The position numbers and the translations under genes are program-made. Below the pieces are notes generated by a model that worked only from the letters and a program-made list of their open reading frames with translations, was not told the DNA's origin and ran no database searches. Of a stretch of 64,000 bases of DNA, positions 10,658 through 22,024 are shown one piece after another (within the stretch, counting starts at the first letter, position 1; each line of letters opens with the position of its first letter). Origin of the DNA: Lepidodermella squamata (taxonomy: Eukaryota > Gastrotricha); the NCBI GenBank assembly GCA_047495785.1, contig JBLDXI010000045.1, positions 744,001 through 808,000 on the forward strand. Direction: 5' to 3'.

Positions 10658-11242
10658 CTGAAATAAAGCAGTCATGTGACGGGTGATCAGAAATTCTTAC
10701 ACATCTGGGGTGATATTATAGAGCTGCGAGCTTTCCGATCACCCTGCATGGCTGCTGTGTGCTCTTTGCTTATTAGCCTGATAATACATAGCCTGATTAG
10801 TTTTTCAAATCTCGACATGACCAAGTACAAACAACAGAAGCGATTCAGCGCCGACCTTTACGATATACTTATATGCACCATCTCTCAAACTGTTATTTAG
10901 AAAGGCTCATCGTATGCATCAAAAGTTCTACAACAGTATTATTCGATAGAAGTAAAGGTACTTTCAGGTCGCGTTCGACTCGCAGCCGTTGTTTGCTGTA
11001 TACAAATTTTACTGCTGTTTCTACGACTTTCCCAATAAATTTTTACGAATTTTCGATTGCGCATGGTTTTTGTTGCGACTGGGTAATACTGTATATCGAT
11101 GGCAAGAGTTGTGCTTGATAACATGCCAGATAAGAGAATGTTATGAAACGGACATGCTTGATAAGTTTTCTCGCATAAATAATGTGTCATAGCTCAAAAA
11201 CTAGTTTTTAGCCTTCGTCTCATTTCCATATAGTTGAACACC
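10658..11242. other. Intergenic, 0.6 kb
   Basis: AATAAA at 10662 belongs to the channel gene. The rest is the upstream flank of the intronless ankyrin gene. Small frames on both strands have no domains. Confidence 0.5.
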
Positions 11243-12379
11243 ATGGCGAGATTAATAGCTGCTGTAAGAAACGGCGACCTCAATGAAGTGGTGGCTTTAC
11301 TTGGTCGAAAAGGCAACGACGTCAACTCCACGAACGATTTCGGCGACACTGCTTTAATTTTAGCATCTCAACTTGGACATCTCGAGATAGTTTCTGCTCT
11401 CCTGCGAAGAGGCGCAGACGTTAACAAGAGTAACAGGATTGGTCACACGGCGCTCATGATGGCATCTCTTATGGGATACACGAATATCATTAACTTACTA
11501 CTGGAAAATGGAGCTGATATACAAGCGAAGGACAATTATTCAAACACAGCTCTCTCTAGAGCAGTTTGGAACCGGAAAGAAGATTCCATTTCGCTGCTGC
11601 TAGAGAAAGGTGCCAATGTCGATGATGGATCACTAACATTAGCTCAAACAACCAAGGAGCTAAAATTGTTGTTAGATTGGGGAGCTGACGTTAATGTGAG
11701 AGACAAAGAAGGTAAAACGGTTCTAATGCGCTGGGCGAATGATTTCCATGGTCATTCAGTAATGCCTTTGCTTATTGAGAAAGGTGTTGATGTGAATGCT
11801 CACGATATCTACGGCAGAACGGCTTTCCACCTAGCCTGTAAAGCTGGCTATAATGAAAATGTGAAAACTCTGGTTGAATTTGGAGCTGAAATTGATGCTG
11901 TAGACAATTATGGTAAAACCCCTCTGCTCATTTCTTCACGCCGTGGGCGAAAGGTTACTGCACTTATTCTTCTGGACAGAGGGGCTGATATTGAAGCTAA
12001 AGATAATGTCGGCCAAACAGCGTTGATTAGGTGTTGTGGAAAGGGCCACATCCGAATGGCTTCGCTTCTCCTAGAACACGGAGCTGATGTCAACGCAAAA
12101 GACATTGTGGGATACACTGCGTTAATTCGGGCAGCGCGGATGGGCTATTATGATCTTGTTCTGTTGCTGTTGGAACGTGGCGCAGAAATTAATGCGATGG
12201 GTGTAGACGGGAATACAGCGCTCAGGTTGGCCGCAGAAAGAGGTCACGGTAGAGTGGTTTTTCAGCTACTAAAACGAGGCGCAAATGTTTCGAACTGTGA
12301 CGCTGAAGTAGCGAAATTCGATTATATTCGGAGAGAAGTGCTCAGGCATCTACCGGAATCTACTGTAAAAACCGAATAA
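11243..12379 (+). CDS. Intronless ankyrin-repeat protein
   Basis: One uninterrupted frame from ATG 11243 (context CACCATGG) gives 378 residues. It is built almost wholly of about ten 33-residue ankyrin repeats with strong consensus positions: DTALILASQLGHLEIVSALL, HTALMMASLMGY, GKTVLMRWANDF, GRTAFHLACKAGY, GKTPLLISSRRGR, GQTALIRCCGKGH, GYTALIRAARMGY and NTALRLAAERGH, most followed by LLLxxGADVNA-type turns. One repeat at about 125-150 is shortened. There is no signal peptide, membrane segment or other domain. The near-consensus repeats and lack of introns contrast with the nine-exon ankyrin gene at 4.6 kb, so it is probably not a recent tandem copy; retroposition or horizontal gain are possible. 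AATAAA lies at 12453. Confidence 0.9.
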   Translation: MARLIAAVRNGDLNEVVALLGRKGNDVNSTNDFGDTALILASQLGHLEIVSALLRRGADVNKSNRIGHTALMMASLMGYTNIINLLLENGADIQAKDNYSNTALSRAVWNRKEDSISLLLEKGANVDDGSLTLAQTTKELKLLLDWGADVNVRDKEGKTVLMRWANDFHGHSVMPLLIEKGVDVNAHDIYGRTAFHLACKAGYNENVKTLVEFGAEIDAVDNYGKTPLLISSRRGRKVTALILLDRGADIEAKDNVGQTALIRCCGKGHIRMASLLLEHGADVNAKDIVGYTALIRAARMGYYDLVLLLLERGAEINAMGVDGNTALRLAAERGHGRVVFQLLKRGANVSNCDAEVAKFDYIRREVLRHLPESTVKTE

Positions 12380-14668
12380 GCCCCAGATTAGGAATTAGGA
12401 TTAGGAATGGATAAACTTGATTGGTAGCGTTTGCTGCTTGAAATTATTCAGCAATAAAATAAACGGAATGGCTCCTCGTGTGCTGTTTTGAAGTTTTAGG
12501 TTTAGAGCTTGGATTGGGGTCTGAAATCCCAATAGAAGCTATGCTGATAATCTTCTCACATTTACGAGCATCAAAATTCGGGGTTATCTGTGCCTTTCTA
12601 GCGCATTCCTGTCATTAGTCCGTATGCAGAGTGAATTACCTACAACTAAGCTCGAAAAGCTTCACCTTTTCAATATGTCCGAGGTAAGGACAATTTTTGT
12701 TATCGTGGTTTTTGCATTCAAGCGCGCGTTATTTTTCACGCCGCATTTCAACCATAAACAACGGGTAAATTACTAACCCAAAATCACGTGAGCTTGCGTT
12801 GTAGCACAATGCGTTTTGGATATATTATTACTCAGTGCTTTTTTCAGCAAAAAATACCTGGAAAAACGCCGGTTTCGGATCATAAATATTTCCATGAAAA
12901 AAAGACAAAACCTTGTTGTTTATAAGTTTTTATTCGGATCTAAATTACTTTCTCGACTTATTATTTGAATAGGAGGAAAACAGTGGCAAATAGAATTGTC
13001 ACGGCAAAAATACGATTCTCTCAGTGAGGGACGGACTTGAACATGAATGCATCATCTGACACCTATATGTATATATATATATATGAATGATAGAAACTCA
13101 ACGTAAAAAATATCCAACTCTGATGACTTTAAATTACATAATCATTATTATCATTCGCATATTGTTGTTATAACGTCGTGAAGAATAAGAGGCACAACTT
13201 GATCGAAGTCAGTACGAACTCAGTCGGCAGTACGCTTATCAACAGACGGCAGGCGGTGTTGAAAAGAATTCATTCTTCAAAGCAGAATCGATGGCTAGAA
13301 ATAGAGTGGTATTATCATTAGTATAGTAATAACAGCCTAGTGGTAGTGTGACTCGCGATGCTTACAAGTGTTTTTGTTGTCGTGTCATGTCATCATTGGC
13401 AAGTTGATGATTGCGCCTCAATCAAACAACCAACAAACAAAGCACTTGCAGTGTTCAGCATCACTCAACGTCCATTATACATTTTTTCTTTAGTATTGCG
13501 TGACAGAAACGATTTCAATTTTCGCCTCTACAATGAGTTTTTTGTTTTGAAATCAATCAACCAACTCATAATGAATGACACTGACATATCAAGAACAGAA
13601 AAATAATTATTATTAGGAGTAAAGAAATATTTTCCTTTTGTGGCTGTGTGTGTGTGGTGTGAGTGCTTGTCAGGCTTGCTCTCAGTATCTCATCATCAAG
13701 TCCACATGCACTAGACATTTTTTAAGGAGGAATTTTTATAAGTCGAGACGCGCTCGAGGATTCGATGCACGGTCAGTCTCATTTTTTGGTTTAGCGTTTT
13801 TAAGAATTAATTTAATGTATTTTTTTAGCTAAGATTAAGTTAGAGAGATAGTGTTTCAGAGGCTATTGTACAACATCACCGGGGGTTAGCTCATCCATCC
13901 GCATCGTGCGTCGAGCGCACCACCTCGCGTACAATGCAACTGCAAACTGAGTTGCAATATCTCGCTATTACAAGGTAAAAAACGTAGAAGACAAAGCAGA
14001 AGACATAAAGGCTATTTCTTTTCAATCAATCAATCGTGTGTCAGTGATGATGATGGTAGAATTAGTAGTAGTAGTTTCAACTAAATTTTCCAGCCATTCA
14101 TCTATATGACGACGGTGATGTTGTAGCTTAGTTGTTGTTGTTCTTGTTGTTGTTGCTGATTCATTCAGTCGGGCGCGGTGGTCAGACGATGCGGACGGAC
14201 GTCTACGCGACTAATACGGACGAGGTGTTTCGGTCCAGGACACTTGCTTCGAATAATATAAGTTAATTCATAGATACGAAATGCTCATTTGAATATAAAC
14301 AGTAGGACAAGATTTTCAATATCTGAAAGTGTTGTTTGCTGCTCCTCTACTTCGACGTACACAATCACGATCGCACACTTTTTCACTGGGTGAACATAAG
14401 AAGATGCAGAAGATAATTCAAGAAAATATACGGTGGATCGGCAGTAGACGGTAGGTGAGTCTAATGACTGCAGGGTACACAGTTCTGAAGCGCGAAAGCT
14501 CACAGCACCGTAGCACGAGTCACAATGTATACTATAAACGCGACTGTGCTTAAATGCATCAATCATTCGATTAGTAGATCATCGAAAAACATCGGCTGCT
14601 TAGCCATATACACAAATAAAGTCAGTGCTAAAAGTTTTTGTTTTGCTTTGAAGTATCCTTAGGTTGCC
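12380..14668. other. Intergenic, 2.3 kb
   Basis: Lies between the ankyrin stop and the phosphorylase stop (convergent). AATAAA at 12453 is on the plus strand. A short TA microsatellite is at about 13067-13084. Frames around 13358, 13638 and 14285 have no domain. Some of 14000-14668 may be phosphorylase 3' UTR on the minus strand. No RNA gene recognised. Confidence 0.5.
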
Positions 14669-15956
14669 CTAAGCCTTAGGAGCAGCCTGCGTTGGCGTTG
14701 TGGCCAACGTGTGTTGCGGCAGTTCGTGCAGCGGCGTTTCGTAGGGCGCCGGAAGAACGGCATCGCTCGGCTCCACGCCCCAGATGTCACGGGCGTACTC
14801 GCGGATCGTGCGGTCGCTCGAAAACTTGCCAGAAGCGGCAATATTCAACAGCGCCTTGCGGTGCCAAGCGCGTTGATCCTAAAACGAAAAAAAAAAGAAA
14901 ATCAACTCAGAATTAAAGAAAATTCAAATATTGTGAGGAAAAATTTAGAAAAAATAGATTAATTTTCCTATTAAGGGGGATTTTCCGATGCAGTGAAAAC
15001 TGGGCTAGCCGGACTAAGATAGCGGCACATAATAACTTCCGGCTTAGTGCAAATCCGGAGTCCGGTCTGAAGGGACCGCCGGACGAGCGAAAGCCTCTGA
15101 AAGATCCTCTAAGAAATTCCGGTTTAGACGTCCTCGGCTTTACGAAACTTTCACTGCATTTGAGTTCAGTTAAACCAGTTCTTGGAATTTTTAAAGTTAT
15201 TTCCCGAAAAATATGCTAATATCTAACTATGCTTTTGGTGAATTCTTCAAGTTTCAGACACAATTCAAGATACGGCGCGGATTTTCGGAAAATTCGGTAG
15301 TAGGACTTACCATGTAGAGCTTAGCGACTTCCTCCTGAGCCTTGATGTAAGCATCAAAGTCAGCCATAAGACAGAAGCGGTCGTGGTTAAGCAAGTTGTC
15401 AGCCAGCGGCGTGAACAAGTTCGGATCCTCGGGCGAGAAGAAGCCGGTGCGCAGCTGGTCGATGGCGAGGCGCAGCTCGGGGTTGCGCTCGTAGTACTGG
15501 CGCGGGTTGTAGCCCTGGCGGTGCAGAGCCTCAACGTCCTCGACCGTCATGCCGAAGATGAACATGTTCTCGCGGCCGGCCTCCTCCATCATCTCGACAT
15601 TGGCGCCGTCGAGCGTGCCAATGGTCAGCGCGCCGTTCAACATGAACTTCATGTTACCGGTGCCGGACGCCTCAGTGCCAGCCAGGGAGATTTGCTCCGA
15701 CAAATCCGCCGCCGGGATGATCTTCTCAGCCATGGTGACACGGTAGTTGGGCAAGAACACCAAGCGCAGACGCGTGCCAACAATCGGATCCGTGTTGATC
15801 ACGGCGCCGACGTTGCTGATCAGCTTGATGATCAGACGGGCAATGTGGTAGCCCGGAGCTGCCTTGCCGCCGATGAGCACGGTTCGCGGGACCATGTGCA
15901 GCGACGGGTTGCGGCGAATTCGGTTGTACAGCACAATGACGTGCAGCACGTTCAAC

Positions 15957-15993
<37 letters not shown>

Positions 15994-18900
15994 TGTCGAA
16001 GATCGACGCCGGGTCGATGGTGACGCCGCACTGGCGGGCGACCATCTCAGCGAGTTGCGTCTTGTTGTCCAGCTTAATTCGCGCGATAGCCGCGATGATC
16101 TGGTCGTCGTTGACCGAGTTGCGCAGCTGCGCGAGTTCGGACAGGTTAGTCACCCAGCCCGGGCCGATGTTGTTCGAGATGAGGTCGGCGAGCGCGTAGT
16201 TGCACAGCAACAGCCAGCGGCGGGGCGTGATGCCGTTCGTCTTGTTCTGGAACTTCTGCGGCCACAGCTCGTAGAAGTCGCGGAACAGGTCCGCCTTCAA
16301 GATTTCCGAGTGGATCTGCGCGACTCCGTTGACGGCGTGCGAGCCAACGACGGCGAGCAGGGCCATGTTAACGCGCTTGTGCGGCCACTCTTCGATGAGC
16401 GACATGCGGCCGAGGCGGTCGTTGTCGCCCGGCCAGCGCAGCGCGACTTCGGCGAGGTGGCGCGAGTTGATTTCGTAGATGATCTGGAGGTGGCGCGGCA
16501 GGAGACGCTCGAACATCTCGACCGGCCAGCGCTCGAGCGCCTCCGGCAACACCGTGTGGTTGGTGTAGGCGCAGGCGCCGCACGTCACCTTCCACGCGTC
16601 CTCCCAGACCAGGCCTTCGATATCAACGAGCAGACGCATGAGCTCGGAGATGGCGAGCGCCGGGTGGGTGTCGTTAAGCTGGATGGCGACCTTCTCCGGG
16701 AACGACGAGAAGCTGGTGCGGGACGGCGCGCGTTCGCCGTACTTGACGGTCTTGAAGCGGCGCATCACGTCCTGGAGGGTGGCTGCGACGAGGAAGTACT
16801 CCTGGCGCAGACGCAGCTCCTTGCCCTCGAAGAAGTTGTCGTTCGGGTAGAGGACTCGCGAGATGTTCTCGGCCTGGAAGCGATCGCACACGGCCTGCAC
16901 GTACTCGCCCGAGTTGAAGAACTTGAGGTTGAAAGCCACCGGGGCTCGGGCGGCCCACAGGCGCAGCGTGTTCACCGTGTTGTTGCGGTAGCCTGGCACG
17001 GGCGTGTCGTAAGGCATCGCGAACACGATCTGCGTGTCGACCCAGCGACGGCGGTCGCTGCCAGGCACGATCTCGACGCGTCCGTAGAAGTTCACCGGTA
17101 TCATGTACTCAGGACGCGGCTGCTCCCACGGGTTGCCGTAGCGCAACCAATCATCCGGGTCTTCTCTCTATAAATAGCAAAAGCAAGAAAAATCACAATT
17201 AATATTCGGCACTAATTTTCAGTGCAATTGTATCGATTTTTTTCTGCTGAAATTAGGTCAAAAAGACTAACCTGCCAGCCGTTCTCGAGACGCTGCGTGA
17301 AAATACCATAATCGTAACGGATACCGTAGCCGTAAGCCGCAAGACCGACAGTTGACATCGAGTCCAAAAAGCAGGCAGCGAGACGGCCGAGACCGCCGTT
17401 GCCCAAGCCGGCGTCTTCCTCGGCCTCGGCAAGTTCTTCCATGTCAAGACCCAGCTGAATAGGGGAACATTATTAGAACAAGGCCATTGAAACATCACAC
17501 ACAGCGACAATCAATGCGCTGAATTCAGGGCCCTTTTTAATGTGAGTGTGAATTTTTCGGACACGCCCGGCCCCGCATATTGGAACATACCTGTACATGT
17601 AAATCGGCATTCAGCCTGGCTTCTTAATAGTAGCGCGACCGGTGCAGTTTTAGAATAAATGCTCGGCCGGAGACGAAGATTAAGTGGTAGCATTAAGGTG
17701 GAGATTAAGAAAGTGTCGACGATATAAGGTGTTAACAATATAATAAGAAGCAAGTGTCCTACGCGCGTAGTTCGTCCGCCCGATGATAGTAATAAGCTAG
17801 TAGAAGTAGTTAGGCTAATTCTTGGATATAAAAATATACCGCACAACTCACACAGTTCATCATTAAGAAAAGAAAAATCGACTGAAACTGAAAACTGAAA
17901 ATAGCCTGAATGCTATGTGCCCTGAACCTTATCCTATATATACAGCAACTCGCTCAACTGTACAACAATGAAAGGCTCTGATATCATCATCATCATCATC
18001 AATATATCATGATCAAGAAGAATTTTCAAGGCGCGACGACGGTCAAATTAGAGTGACTTATTGTACCGAACTAGTTGGTCTTACGTCATTTAGAAGTAGC
18101 GATGATGATTAGGTGTAGAAATCGCGCGTTGAATTCGACTGATATGTGTAACAAAAAATCGAATTCGAAAAATTGAAGAAACTAGATTCATTTGTTAAAT
18201 TTGTAAAATGAACTAATTGACCGCGAGCGTTAAGATTTGAAGCTGAGTTCAAGTGTTCAAAGAGGAGATGATGACTGAGGTAGGTCGATCGAATCACGTG
18301 GTAACATCTCGAGCCGAACTCGTCAGTTGTAACGATGGATGGCGGCGCTCTTTCTCGCATGGTCCTGGTGATGTGTTGGTGGTAACAAAATTAACACGAG
18401 CAGACACCAGTTAATCTGCTCGCGGACCATCGCAAAATTAATAAGTGTGCTAGATAGGTAACAGGTAGAGGTAACAGAGTAACAAGGGAAACATCGAATC
18501 GTTTCGAAGATCAAGGCAAGATTCGCCGAAGTTTTGAGAAAATGTTAAGGGCGTTCTGTAAAAATTTGAAACTGAAAAATGTTTCGAGCAAGAGCGCGAA
18601 CGCGCGCGATAATATATATTGATATACGCGAGCGATATATATTTTTTATTTAAACATATAACAATAATACGGAGCCGCAGAAATAAGACTGGCGATGACT
18701 GTAATAAAATATAGCCTCTCTGATATATAACTAACACGCATCACGTGTAAGAGAAGCCGCCCGAGCTGCTTGCTCGGTGCAATCGCCGATGCACCGGGCG
18801 CAGCAGAATGTGCGCGCGCGTAAAAGAACGACGTCGCGCCACAGCCGTCGTTTCTCGCTCGCTCGCGCGCATTCGCATTCGCTCTCACTTTATACTGCAT

Positions 18901-21273
18901 ATATATATTGGCAATAGACAGCAGCAGACTGTGTTGTAATATAAAACATTGCAGAGCAAAAAACAAATGTTTAAAGGCGGCGGCGCGTACTCGGCCATGT
19001 TCGGTGCAGAAAGCCGGCCGCCGAGCCAGACGATCAATAAAAACGCAAAAAATGCACGCGCATGCATGCTATACGCCTATAAAGCATACGGCCTGGCCAG
19101 AATGTATATGCCTTAGTAATATCATCGCCCACACTACCGCACCGAACGCGCCGCGCGCATGTTTCACGGCAAAAGACTTTATCATCATCGACAAATTTTG
19201 CACCGGTGCAAAGGCAGCACGGCGGCAACCGACCACGGTCAGCTGTAGTCAATGCCTTATTATTAATACACGCGTGCCTAGTAACGGCCTAGTATTACTT
19301 CAGCACACATACACACCCACAACTCTTTTATAATGAGCGCGTAATAACATTCGCATTTTTGATGTGCTGTACCCAAGACAGACTTTGCACCGAATCGGTG
19401 CGGAGAATTTTTTCGCATACAAAATACTGGGCAATACTGTGTATGTAGTAGTAGGCGCAGCACGCGATAAGCCAAAAACACATGTTGTCCATTTACGCGG
19501 CCGGCGAAAAAAGCGAAAAGACCCGCGACGAGTGCACTGCTGCCAAGCAGGCCGGGGGTGTGTCCGAATCCGTGCGTGTTAGCTTTACCCCGTGCCAAGA
19601 ATATGAATTACGACGAGGGTGTTACGACCGCATAATGCAACGAACCCAGTTCAAGTGTTTCAAGTTAAATTACCCTAAGCTATGATGACTTCAACCTAAA
19701 TTTCGTCATTCTTAAGAAATTTGCTAAGGTAAGATGTCTTCTCACCGCCTCTCGAAGACTGCCGACCCTGTCATCTTCAAATCGAACATCAACGCCCTTA
19801 CCTCCCTGTAGCCGAAACATTTTTCGTAAATTAAAAGAAAACTTATTCAAGACTTTGTTAAATTTCTACGCTTTATATTCACTATTATATTAATTCAACG
19901 TTCATTTCACAATTTATCTGACTTAAGCTTTCTCAGAACCGGGGGAAAGAGGATTGAGAGCTTCCAACACCGCACAAGTGCGAACATGTTGGAAATTCTT
20001 GAACTGAATTCTTAAGCTACCTCGTGTGACGTCGAAAATCAACTAAAACAATTTAGTTCAACCACAAGCTTAATTTTAACCGAAGCATTGAGCTATTTAC
20101 TTTGAACTACCTAGTTGATTATCTATGCTTATGATCCTTGACTTGGGTTTAAGGTATCTACAGTGCGAGTTGTCTAATCCTGATTGAATGTCCTATGTCC
20201 ATCTCTGCGAACCCTGGTTAAGTAACCGCCTTAATTTCTTATACTTTCCTTAAAACTTTACGGGCTGAGAACAACTATTAGGCGGGTGACTCGAGCTCAT
20301 GAAGCTAATGAATCTCAGCTGGTACCGCTTACACTAGCGTAACGGTGGTTGGTACTTCGAACCGACGTAATCAACGTCAATTGAACGCAATTGAAAGCTT
20401 CAAACCTCAAACCCTTTTCCGCTATCAATATACTATCATAGGCTTCGATTCTGCTTACCGAGACACGCTGTTCAAATCACTGCCCGATAGGGATTATAAG
20501 GACTCTTAGAGTTCAAGTCATTAGTGCGAAGTTTTTGAGTTTGGAAATTGCAATCATTCAACTTTCAATCCATTTTACAGATAGCCAACATCTTTTGGTT
20601 GGCTTTTACTTCACAGCTCACCAAGCTTCGACACTCACTGCCATAAGTACCTTTAGAATGAAGCCAAACTCATGACTTCCATCTATTTCTATCAAATGTC
20701 TCCTTTTTACTGAACTTTCCAAAATTATTAGCACTCAACCGGGTTCGTTTTATTGCGGCCACCATGAATGCTACCAAATTTTCATATATTATATCCACCA
20801 ATCAGGAAATCTGTCGTCAAATCTGAGGAAAACTGACTAACCTGATACAGGGCCTCGTCACAGGTCTGTTGCAGACCCAGATTGATCATGGTGTTGGTGA
20901 GTGTGCGGCCCATGTAGAACTCGAGCGACAGGTAGTAGATGCGCTTGGGGTCGCGCTCGTAGTAGTACTGCTGGGTTCGAATCCAGCGACCGACTAGATG
21001 GTCGCGAACAGAGTAGGCCAACGCGAAGTAGTAGTCGCGGTTCGTCGCCACGTTGCGATCCTTGGCCAGCGAGAAGTGCAGGTGCTGGTTGAACTGGCGC
21101 TTGATGTTGGCAACGTTCTCGACGAGCGAGATGCCGCGCACGGAAATGCCGCGCTTTCGCCGGTAGTCATTCGACGTCGTGTCGATCGGGCCACCGGGCG
21201 TCGTCGGCGTCTGGCCAGGCGCGTTCGCCAGGTGCAAGATCCCCTGCGGAGCGGCGGGGGACTGAGCAGACAT
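14669..21273 (-). CDS. PYG: Glycogen phosphorylase
   Basis: Four exons on the minus strand keep frame: 21273-20842, 17454-17272, 17167-15311 and 14878-14669, giving 893 residues. The enzyme cleaves alpha-1,4 glucosyl units from glycogen with phosphate, releasing glucose-1-phosphate in the cytosol. The regulatory Ser motif KRGISVRG (Ser 44) is intact, so phosphorylase-kinase control is expected. Other hallmarks are [82 protein letters not shown] and the PLP-lysine region [20 protein letters not shown]. The N-terminus has about 30 extra Pro/Thr/Gly-rich residues and the C-terminus a Thr/Pro/Ala tail, making it longer than the usual ~845. The middle exon is notably GC-rich with strong codon bias, suggesting high expression. 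Intron 1 is 3.4 kb. Confidence 0.97.
14988..15159. mobile_element. MITE-like insertion in the last phosphorylase intron
   Basis: A 172-base segment bounded by perfect 11-base inverted ends, ATGCAGTGAAA at 14988-14997/8 and TTTCACTGCAT at 15149-15159, lying within intron 14879-15310. It is richer in CCGG than the flanks and includes a palindromic TCCGGAGTCCGG-type core. There is no coding capacity. No clear target-site duplication is seen, so the superfamily is unassigned. A chance inverted repeat remains possible. Confidence 0.5.
17455..20841. other. Large first intron of glycogen phosphorylase
   Basis: 3.4 kb between the exon carrying the phosphorylation site and the next one. It contains an ATC microsatellite (17984-18000), a CG/TA-alternating tract (about 18590-18650) and a GCGCGC-rich stretch (18770-18900), then ordinary sequence. 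All frames are short and domain-free. Its size and composition suggest regulatory content or an alternative promoter, but I see no defined element. Confidence 0.5.
17984..18000. repeat. ATC trinucleotide microsatellite
   Basis: About five to six perfect copies of ATC inside phosphorylase intron 1. Confidence 0.85.
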
Positions 21274-22024
21274 CGTTATTTATCGACTCGTTGAAGTTCG
21301 ATGAAGAAGAAACAAACGGAGATATAGCCGACAATAAATAAACTTATAATATCACTCGGTTGCCTTTGGCCGGGATAATAGCAAATAAAAATAAATAATA
21401 ATAATCTCTAGATGGAAAAGAAGACGCCACATCAAAACAAAATTAAGAAGAAATCTGCAAATGAAACACAAATTTTAATGACATGAAAAACGTGATGAAA
21501 TAATGTCACATCCATCAGCCGAAGATCGCGTAGCGAATTCGTGGCGAGAGCGGGCATCTGCAACAACACAAAAAAGCAACGTAAATTACAGCAATTCTTA
21601 AAACCAAGTCACTCTTTCTATTCGGGTCCATATACTACCGCTTTTGACCCGTTTCCAAAAGATAAGATAACCGCTACCGCGGCTAAAAACGCAAGCCAAT
21701 CCAGCCAAGTCAACTACCGTTCTAGTTGTTTGACTTGGAAAGGCAACAATCCTCATCTTGGAGGGCAATTTAATTATGAATATGAAATTCAGAGAACTTA
21801 ACGTCAGCCAACGCTATTTTTCAATTATTGGATATTATCAGTTACCGAAGAAAGAGATGAAGAGAGATTTTACAATTGTTAATGATTTATTTCCCGACGA
21901 CAGCAAATTTGACTTCAAGGCTTGTACAAGTGATATGAATTCGAAAGGAGCGTAAAAGGTTCAGTTACGTTATTTAAAGGATAGGTTTGTTACTTTGAAG
22001 GCTTACAAACCTTACCCCTTGAAG
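21274..22024. other. Intergenic, 0.75 kb, upstream of phosphorylase and downstream of SART1
   Basis: Both neighbours are on the minus strand, so this holds the phosphorylase promoter and the SART1 terminator flank. The plus-strand frame at 21541-21801 has no ATG start or domain. No TATA box is convincing. Confidence 0.5.

Noticed and set aside
15383-17173. 596-codon frame on the plus strand across glycogen phosphorylase
   Set aside because: Exact antisense shadow of the phosphorylase exon; its composition (Val/Arg/Asp/Leu) is what the GC-biased codons of the real gene produce, and no domain is seen.
19736-19811. Small 25-codon ATG frame with codon-bias-like sequence in phosphorylase intron 1
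   Set aside because: Too short, no context, and opposite strand to the host gene; no evidence for translation.
20950-20985. GGTTCGAATCC, like a tRNA T-loop
   Set aside because: It lies in phosphorylase codons for [11 protein letters not shown] on the other strand and has no acceptor, D or anticodon arms around it.
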